Shown piece after piece: positions 57,771-64,000 of a stretch of 64,000 bases of DNA. The position numbers were made by a program, and so were the translations under genes. The stretch is from JAOUEA01 sp038249195. GTDB taxonomy: Bacteria > Actinomycetota > UBA4738 > HRBIN12. Every line of letters starts with the position of its first letter. The stretch's first letter is position 1. Below the pieces are notes generated by a model, which did no database searches, had not been told where the DNA came from, and saw only the letters and a list, made by a program, of their open reading frames with translations. The stretch covers positions 1-64,000 of the forward strand of contig JBBRWM010000006.1 in the NCBI GenBank assembly GCA_038249195.1. The letters run 5' to 3'.

Positions 57771-58183
57771 GCTTCTCCCTCACCGCGATCGACCATGTGG
57801 GGATCGCGGTCGCCGACCTCGAGGGCGCCGTGGCGCATTACCGGCGGATGCTGGGCGTTGAGCCCACGCACCGAGAACGCGTACCTGAGCAGGGGGTGGA
57901 AGAGGTGCTCTTCCCGGCGGGGGGATCGTTCATCCAGCTCCTGGGGGCGCTTGAGCCGGGCACGCCCGTGGGTCGATTCCTCTCCGCGAATGGCCCCGGC
58001 ATGCATCACCTGGCGTACCGTGTCGACGACGTCGAGGCGGCGCTCGAGGGCCTCCGCGCCGACGGTGTGCGCCTGATCGACGAGCACGGCAGGCCGGGAT
58101 CGCGCGGGACCACCATCGCCTTCGTGCACCCGCGAGCCATGGACGGCGTGCTGGTGGAGCTGGTCCAGGAACGCCGGGGCTAG
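57767..58183 (+). CDS. mce: Methylmalonyl-CoA epimerase
   Basis: A 138-residue glyoxalase-fold enzyme: IDHVGIAVADLEGAVAHYRRMLG (His metal ligand), LLGALEPGTPVGRFLSANGPGMHHLAYRVDDVEAALE (second His), and HPRAMDGVLVELVQ (Glu ligand). Interconverts (R)- and (S)-methylmalonyl-CoA. GTG start inside the XRE stop. Its stop overlaps that of the convergent ccr by 4 bases. Confidence 0.93.
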   Translation: MSFSLTAIDHVGIAVADLEGAVAHYRRMLGVEPTHRERVPEQGVEEVLFPAGGSFIQLLGALEPGTPVGRFLSANGPGMHHLAYRVDDVEAALEGLRADGVRLIDEHGRPGSRGTTIAFVHPRAMDGVLVELVQERRG

Positions 58184-59421
58184 GGCAGGTCGCTCAGGCC
58201 CTCGCGCGGCGCGCTCACGCGGACGGCGACGTTGCCCTCGGGCAGCCCGCCCTCGCCCATGAGGTGATGCACGTGGCCCGTTTGCTCATACGCGTAGGAC
58301 GTGCCCAGCGTCGTGAGGACCTTCCCCTCGGTCACGAGCCGGTTGAAGCCGGCCGCCTGTTCGTCGTTGAACAGATGCGAGCCCTGGTAGCGCTTCTGCA
58401 GGTACCAGAGGTAGCGAACGTCCACCATGGTGTCGTAGCCCGAGGTGCCTGCGCAGATCACGACCATGCCCCCGCGCTCGGCCACGAAGATGGAGGTGGG
58501 AATGGTGTCCTGCCCGGGATGTTCGAAGACGATGCGGGGATTCGTTTTCTCCCCCACCGCATCCCAGATCGCCTTGCCGAACGCCTTGGCGCCGGCGAAC
58601 CAATCCTTCCACTCGGGGCTCTCCCACGCCGGGGGGACGCCCCAATGGCTGAAGTGCATGCGGTTGATGAAGCCCACCGCACCGAGAGACAAGGCGTAGG
58701 CGCCCTTCTCGTCGGACCCCACGACGGCCACCGGACGACCGCCCGCGTTCGCCACGAGCTGGATGGCGAGCGACCCCAATCCCCCCGACCCGCCCCAGAC
58801 CAGGACCACGTCGCCGGGCTCCACGGTGTGGGGCGGCCAACCGAAGAGCATCCGGAACGCGGTGGCTCCCGTGAGGGTGGGGGCGGCCGCCTCCTCCCAG
58901 GTCAAGAAGTCCGCCTTGGGCAGGCATTGGTGCGCCTGGACCTTCGTGAACTGGGCGAACGAGCCCCAACACGTGTCGTAGCCCCAGACCCGGAAACTGG
59001 GGGCGAGCCCCGGATCCTTGCCCGCGCGCACCCATGGGTCGTCCTCGTCCCATTGCCCGGCATGCACCACCACGCGATCGCCCACCCCGACGTTCGTGAC
59101 CGCGTCGCCCACGGCGTACACCACGCCGGAGGCGTCCGATCCCACGATGTGGAAGTCGGTGGGCTCGCCCCAGCGGGCCTGCGTCTTCGTGACGTCCACC
59201 GGGAGGCCGCGCGCGGCCCAGACGTTGTTGTAGTTCACGCCGGCCGCCATCACCAGCACGAGGGCGTCGTGCGGGCCGAGCTCGGGAACCCCGATGACCT
59301 CGTCCGCGATCGCGGTGTCCGGATCGCCGTAGCGATCGGGGCGCACCAGCTGCGCGTGCATGGTGGCGGGGACCTCCCCGACCGGGGGGATCTCGCCGAT
59401 CTCGTACAGCTCCCTGCCCAT
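58180..59421 (-). CDS. ccr: Crotonyl-CoA carboxylase/reductase
   Basis: A 413-residue medium-chain dehydrogenase. Seen: HAQLVRPDRYGDPDTAIADE, AGVNYNNVWAARGLPVDV, HIVGSDASGVVYAVGDAVTN, WGGSGGLGSLAIQLVANAGG (NADPH loop), VVGSDEKGAYALSLGAVGFINR and KRYQGSHLFNDEQAAGFNRL near the C-terminus, the usual CCR residues. The enzyme reductively carboxylates crotonyl-CoA to ethylmalonyl-CoA. ATG 59421 follows AAGGGTG. It sits opposite mce, and pccB is 3 kb away, as expected for the ethylmalonyl-CoA pathway; meaC/ecm and mcd are outside the window. Confidence 0.92.
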   Translation of the reverse strand: MGRELYEIGEIPPVGEVPATMHAQLVRPDRYGDPDTAIADEVIGVPELGPHDALVLVMAAGVNYNNVWAARGLPVDVTKTQARWGEPTDFHIVGSDASGVVYAVGDAVTNVGVGDRVVVHAGQWDEDDPWVRAGKDPGLAPSFRVWGYDTCWGSFAQFTKVQAHQCLPKADFLTWEEAAAPTLTGATAFRMLFGWPPHTVEPGDVVLVWGGSGGLGSLAIQLVANAGGRPVAVVGSDEKGAYALSLGAVGFINRMHFSHWGVPPAWESPEWKDWFAGAKAFGKAIWDAVGEKTNPRIVFEHPGQDTIPTSIFVAERGGMVVICAGTSGYDTMVDVRYLWYLQKRYQGSHLFNDEQAAGFNRLVTEGKVLTTLGTSYAYEQTGHVHHLMGEGGLPEGNVAVRVSAPREGLSDLP

Positions 59422-59504
59422 GGCTCGCTCACCCTTCGCGCGTCTACTACCCGACGAGCCGAACCCTAGCAAGCGCCCGGGAGTGCCGACGCGGCGGTAC
59501 GGCC

Positions 59505-60458
59505 TCAGGCGTCGGGGCGCGTGGGGGGGTTCTCGGCGCGCGGCGGGGCCTGAAGGCCCTCGCCGGGGGGACCGTCCGTGAACCGGCCGTCGGCGAACCC
59601 GCCGGGTGTGAACGACCCGGGTGTGAACGAGCCGCCCCCGCGGCCGCCGCGGCGCGGCCGGAACGACGCGTTCATGTCCTCGAGCGTGAACGCGCCGGAG
59701 CTCTCTCCGGTGGTGGCGTAGCGGTACAGGGCCGCGTTGAACACGCCCGAGCACGCGGCGCCCACGGCCATGAGCGCGCCCACCGCGATCACCAGGAGCG
59801 GGATCCCCACGAGGGGGACCGCGGCCGCGACGACCCCGCCGATCGCGACCACCGGGATCGCGATGAGGAGGATCGCGAGGCCGATGGTGGCGTTGCCCAC
59901 GAACTGCTCGCCCCAGCGCTGGCGGAAGATCGAGCCCGAGCGCTTGATCGCGTCGCCCACCCCGCCCTCCTCGTAGAGCAGCACAGGGACAACGAAGAAC
60001 GTGAGCACGCTCCAGGCGAATCCGATGAGGCCCAGGACGATCCGCCCGAGGATCCCGCTGCGCTCCTGGAGCGTGCGGAGCACCATGCCCACGGTGGCGG
60101 TGATGAGCGCCCACACGAAGATGGCGCCCAGGTGAGCCCGCGCGAGCGACAGCCCGTCCCGCAGGGTGGCGGGCTCTCCCTTGAGGCGCTTCATGGCCGT
60201 GCCGATCACGGCGGCGTTGAAGAAGATGGTCACGAAGGACAGCGCGACGTAGAAGACGAACCCGAGGACGTAGAGGCCCGGACTCGCGGACCGACCCTGG
60301 TCGGGCAGGCCGATGCCCGCCGCGCCAAGGGCGAAGACTGCCATGACGACGAGCGAGCACAGGAACGACAGGATCGGGAGCGCGACGAGTTCGCGGTCCT
60401 GCCGAACGACCGTCCAGCTCGCCTTGGCGAGGCGGAACCCCCGAGCGATGGAGCCCAT
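59505..60458 (-). CDS. DUF6159 family membrane protein
   Basis: A 317-residue protein with six or so helices (ALPILSFLCSLVVMAVFALG, YVLGFVFYVALSFVTIFFNAAVIG, FVWALITATVGMVLRTL, VLGLIGFAWSVLTFFVVPVLLYEEGG, IGLAILLIAIPVVAIGGVVAAAVPLV). The SWTVVRQDRELVALPILS start and VVPVLLYEEGGVGDAIKRSGSIFRQRWGEQ are family motifs. C-terminal tail is Gly/Pro/Phe-rich and polar (GGSFTPGSFTPGGFADG). Function unknown; ribosome site AAGGATCC before the ATG. Confidence 0.75.
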   Translation of the reverse strand: MGSIARGFRLAKASWTVVRQDRELVALPILSFLCSLVVMAVFALGAAGIGLPDQGRSASPGLYVLGFVFYVALSFVTIFFNAAVIGTAMKRLKGEPATLRDGLSLARAHLGAIFVWALITATVGMVLRTLQERSGILGRIVLGLIGFAWSVLTFFVVPVLLYEEGGVGDAIKRSGSIFRQRWGEQFVGNATIGLAILLIAIPVVAIGGVVAAAVPLVGIPLLVIAVGALMAVGAACSGVFNAALYRYATTGESSGAFTLEDMNASFRPRRGGRGGGSFTPGSFTPGGFADGRFTDGPPGEGLQAPPRAENPPTRPDA

Positions 60459-60551
60459 GGTCGGATCCTTCCGTGATGGTTGCAGACGTCATCGGTCATT
60501 CGTCGCACGATGTTGAAAGGCTCGCGAGAACGCGAGCCGCAACCGAGGATG

Positions 60552-61484
60552 CTAGCGGCCCGCGAGGACGGCCGGCAGCTCGGCGGCCGGACAGGCAGGC
60601 GCGCGAGGGCACCAGGCGCAATAGTGGCCCGGCGTGAGGGCGGCGGAGCGCCCGCGCAGGATCGCGGCGGCGCTTCGCGCCGCCGCGATCACGCGGTCGG
60701 CCGCATGCTCGAGCGTCCCTTCGGTGATCTCCTCGGCCTGCCACGCGCCGCTCTCCAGGAAGAAGGAGGCGACGCGGTAGGGGGGAACGCCGAACCGCAG
60801 GGTGAGCAGCAAGGCGTAGAACCGCATGTCCTCCGCGAATTCCGGATACGCGTTGCCGGTCTTGAGGTCGATGGCCAACCGGGTAGCGCGCGTGGGTTCG
60901 AGCTGGACGGGCCGCCCGAGCAGCAGATCGATCTGCCCACTCAGCACGAGGTCTCCGCCCAGCAGCTCCGCGCGCACGCGCAGCTCGCTGATGGGCGTGA
61001 GGTCGCGTCGGAGCTCCTTGAGCGGCGGGAACGAACCCTGGAACAACGTCACCCGCCGCGCGACGTCCATGAGCACGTCGTCGTGCTCCGGCTCGGATAG
61101 GCCGTGCCAGTATTCTTGGAAGCGCTCCTCACGCCCCAGGACGCGCTGCAGGGCGACCTCGGCCACCGAGGCCGCGTCGAGCGGTTCGCGGCTCCCCACC
61201 TCCACCTCGATAGCCTTGTGCATGAGGACGCCCGACGCGCTCTTGGCCGAGTGCTCGAACGGGGGCGACTCACCCGCCATGGCGGCGTGGAACTTCCCTT
61301 CGCATCGACCGTGGTCGTTGAGTCGTTCCTTGCCCAGCCACAGCTGCTCCCGCAACTCGAGACCGCGCACGGCCTCCTCGATATGATCGCGAAGGCGCTG
61401 GGGGAGATCCGCGGGGAACGACGGGCGCGGGCCCGTGCCGATGAGCTGCTCGAGGGTCCGGCGCTGCGGATCGGTGAGCTCCAT
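60552..61484 (-). CDS. PD-(D/E)XK nuclease with 4-Cys iron-sulfur motif
   Basis: A 310-residue RecB/AddB-like nuclease. Iron-sulfur cysteines Cys61 and Cys289, Cys292, Cys298 (CAWCPRAPAC) frame the domain as in AddB and Cas4. Catalytic residues: His89 (LMHKAIEVEV), Asp186 (LSGQIDLLLG) and Asp206-x-Lys208 (LAIDLKTG). The cluster staples the fold. ATG 61484 follows a TACCAT -10 at 6 nt. No helicase gene adjoins it, and no Cas genes or CRISPR are seen. It shares a 27-base divergent gap with an ArsR-like regulator. Confidence 0.8.
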   Translation of the reverse strand: MELTDPQRRTLEQLIGTGPRPSFPADLPQRLRDHIEEAVRGLELREQLWLGKERLNDHGRCEGKFHAAMAGESPPFEHSAKSASGVLMHKAIEVEVGSREPLDAASVAEVALQRVLGREERFQEYWHGLSEPEHDDVLMDVARRVTLFQGSFPPLKELRRDLTPISELRVRAELLGGDLVLSGQIDLLLGRPVQLEPTRATRLAIDLKTGNAYPEFAEDMRFYALLLTLRFGVPPYRVASFFLESGAWQAEEITEGTLEHAADRVIAAARSAAAILRGRSAALTPGHYCAWCPRAPACPAAELPAVLAGR

Positions 61485-61490
61485 CGCTCC

Positions 61491-61496
61491 ATGGTA
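61491..61496 (-). promoter_or_regulatory. -10 element of leaderless nuclease promoter
   Basis: TACCAT (minus strand), 6 nt before ATG 61484. Confidence 0.5.
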
Positions 61497-61511
61497 GGGA
61501 TACGGACCGAC

Positions 61512-62063
61512 ATGACCGAACATCCCGACGAGATCCTTCGCGCCCTCGCGGATCCCGAGCGACTCGCGATCGCGGGGCGGCTGGCGCGTGCCGGCAGCTC
61601 GGCCGGGCAGCTCTCCGACGAGTTGTCGATCCCCGTCGCCCGCGTGCATCGGCACCTCAATCGCCTCCTGTCCGCGGGGGTGGTGCGCGCGGACGAAGCG
61701 CGACGCGGCTTCCGGCTGGACACGCAGACCTTGCGCTGGGCGGCGGAGCAGGTGGGTCCCTCCCGCGAAGCCGGCGTGGCCCTCGGCACGGCGTCGGAGA
61801 CCGAGGAGACCGTGCTGAAGACCTTCTTCCGCGACGGCCGCATCACGGAGATCCCCGCAAAGGAGTCGAAGCGCCGGATCGTGCTGGAGCGCGTGGCGCT
61901 GGAGTTCGAGCCCGGCGTCCGCTACTCCGAAGCTGAGGTGAACGCGATCGTGGGGCGGTTCCATACCGACCACGCCTCGCTTCGGCGCTACCTCGTGGAC
62001 GAGCGTCTCCTCGACCGCGAGCACGGGGTCTACTGGCGCAGCGGAGGCCCCGTCGATCCGTGA
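61512..62063 (+). CDS. ArsR-like regulator with DUF2087 domain
   Basis: A 183-residue protein: winged-helix EILRALADPERLAIAGRLARAGSSAGQLSDELSIPVARVHRHLNRLLSAGVVRADE, then a DUF2087 domain (VLKTFFRDGRITEIPAKESKRRIVLERVALEFEPGVRYSEAEVNAIV, DHASLRRYLVDERLLDREHGVYWR). No cysteine metal site, so not a classical metal sensor. Divergent from the nuclease gene by 27 bases. A TANNNT -10 is not clear; TACGGA is 5 nt before ATG. Confidence 0.82.
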   Translation: MTEHPDEILRALADPERLAIAGRLARAGSSAGQLSDELSIPVARVHRHLNRLLSAGVVRADEARRGFRLDTQTLRWAAEQVGPSREAGVALGTASETEETVLKTFFRDGRITEIPAKESKRRIVLERVALEFEPGVRYSEAEVNAIVGRFHTDHASLRRYLVDERLLDREHGVYWRSGGPVDP

Positions 62064-62116
62064 GCGCGTGTTGCGTCGTCGCGGAAGGCGGGTCGACGCG
62101 GCGCGCGCGCGGCTGC

Positions 62117-62122
62117 TAGGTT
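62117..62122 (+). promoter_or_regulatory. Possible -10 for the secreted lysozyme-like gene
   Basis: TAGGTT, giving a leader of about 68 bases with GAAGG near the ATG. Confidence 0.3.
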
Positions 62123-62196
62123 CGGTGGGTCGGCACCGCCGACACTCCCCCACCTCCCCGCGCGCGTTGTCGACGTGCGCCCGACCCGAAGGTGCG

Positions 62197-62676
62197 ATGA
62201 CGAAGACGAGGAACACGACGACCACGCGTGCCGCGTGGACGGGAGCCCTCGCGGTGGTGCTCGTCCTTTCGAGCGGCGCGGTGGCATCCGCTCGGCCCGA
62301 GATCGAGGCGACGCCGTCAATGGGCCCGTGCCGGCTCATGAAGACGCCGACGGAGACGATCCAGCACTTTTCCAAGCGCGTCATCAGGTGCGCGGCCGCC
62401 AGGTGGACCGTCCCCGGCGGCGCCGCCAAGGGCCTCTGCATCGCCCGCCGCGAGAGCGGGCTGGTCCCCAGCGCTCGCTCGGCGACCGGACGCTACCTCG
62501 GGCTCTACCAGCACAGCGCCGCGGACTGGCCTCGGCGGTACGCGGCATGGACCGTGCCCGCGTGGCACCTTCGCACGAGCGCCCTCAGCGGCCGCACCAA
62601 CGCCGTCGTGACGTTCCGCATGGTGCACAGTGCCGGTGGGTGGGCGCCGGCCGGCTGGCGCGTGCGCGGTTGCTGA
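62197..62676 (+). CDS. Secreted lytic transglycosylase/lysozyme-like protein
   Basis: A 159-residue exported protein with signal peptide AAWTGALAVVLVLSSGAVASA (about 12-33). Residues 75-110 read GLCIARRESGLVPSARSATGRYLGLYQHSAADW, a lysozyme-like SLT pattern with catalytic Glu in ARRESG and a GLYQ segment; closing GRTNAVVTFRMVHSAGGWAPAG is typical too. Three cysteines. Similar small actinobacterial proteins resemble resuscitation-promoting factor catalytic domains. ATG follows GAAGG. Confidence 0.72.
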   Translation: MTKTRNTTTTRAAWTGALAVVLVLSSGAVASARPEIEATPSMGPCRLMKTPTETIQHFSKRVIRCAAARWTVPGGAAKGLCIARRESGLVPSARSATGRYLGLYQHSAADWPRRYAAWTVPAWHLRTSALSGRTNAVVTFRMVHSAGGWAPAGWRVRGC

Positions 62677-62711
62677 GCGGGCACGAGGCCGACGCCCTCG
62701 GGCCCGCCGTC

Positions 62712-62717
62712 TAAACT
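62712..62717 (+). promoter_or_regulatory. -10 element of leaderless pccB promoter
   Basis: TAAACT, 6 nt before ATG 62724. Confidence 0.5.
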
Positions 62718-62723
62718 CCCCCC

Positions 62724-64000
<1,277 letters not shown>

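Noticed and set aside
60552..61484. Cas4 of a CRISPR locus
   Set aside because: The 4-Cys PD-(D/E)XK layout fits Cas4, but no cas genes or repeat arrays occur in the window.

Overview
This is a very GC-rich, gene-dense window from an actinobacterium. The strongest markers are a WhiB-family iron-sulfur regulator, a DUF3499 gene beside manB, a complete fbiC/fbiA/fbiB coenzyme F420 set with the CofE-nitroreductase fusion typical of actinobacteria, tandem DUF3105 genes, an SDR-type dTDP-rhamnose locus with an LCP ligase, and a spoIID/LGFP gene. From memory, the order manB, DUF3499, whiB, fbiA-fbiB, nucleotidyltransferase, wbbL-like rhamnosyltransferase, rmlD, LCP matches the Mycobacterium tuberculosis Rv3256c-Rv3267 neighbourhood, with fbiC, ABC-exporter and glycosyltransferase genes inserted. 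The class cannot be fixed by reading alone.

Layout: 1-9.1 kb (all minus) carries sugar-phosphate and envelope genes: a partial SIS isomerase, a Trm112-like protein, manB, a zinc ribbon, DUF3499, an L,D-transpeptidase, DUF5719, a giant membrane GT2, an H1-like basic protein and whiB. 9.3-14.0 kb is the F420 cluster, with fbiC divergent from fbiA-fbiB. 14.1-15.7 kb holds two tandem DUF3105 genes. 15.7-32.2 kb is a long minus-strand envelope polysaccharide locus (LCP, rmlA, GT4, rmlB, rmlD, phosphoesterase, GTs, Wzm/Wzt exporter, small multidrug-like protein, rhamnosyltransferase, GDP-mannose pyrophosphorylase-like enzyme, SpoIID/LGFP). Many of these genes overlap by 4 nt (GTGA/ATGA/TTGA), so translation is probably coupled. 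rmlC is absent.

32.3-40.3 kb (plus) has a degenerate GGDEF protein, an ECF sigma/anti-sigma pair, an ApbE-cytochrome b-like redox module with two low-complexity proteins, a GAF histidine kinase and LuxR response regulator around an SRPBCC-like gene, and DoxX. 40.3-43.6 kb (minus) is aconitase with a hotdog thioesterase. 43.7-54.1 kb (plus) has a lipoprotein, then a nurA-herA-sbcD-sbcC operon whose composition resembles archaeal end-resection operons, then a 1020-residue coiled-coil kinase-like membrane protein. 54.2-64 kb is mostly acyl-CoA metabolism (thiolase, methylmalonyl-CoA epimerase, crotonyl-CoA carboxylase/reductase, propionyl-CoA carboxylase beta), plus a divergent FtsH-like protease, an XRE regulator, an Fe-S PD-(D/E)XK nuclease and a small lysozyme-like secreted protein.

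Two regulatory themes emerge. At least sixteen genes have a TANNNT hexamer 6-8 nt before the start codon, the signature of leaderless transcripts, and this settles several start sites. A palindrome ATCACA-N4-TGTGAT lies just upstream of both the DUF3499 gene and whiB. I saw no tRNA, rRNA, CRISPR array, insertion sequence or phage gene. No gene-free stretch exceeds about 190 bases.
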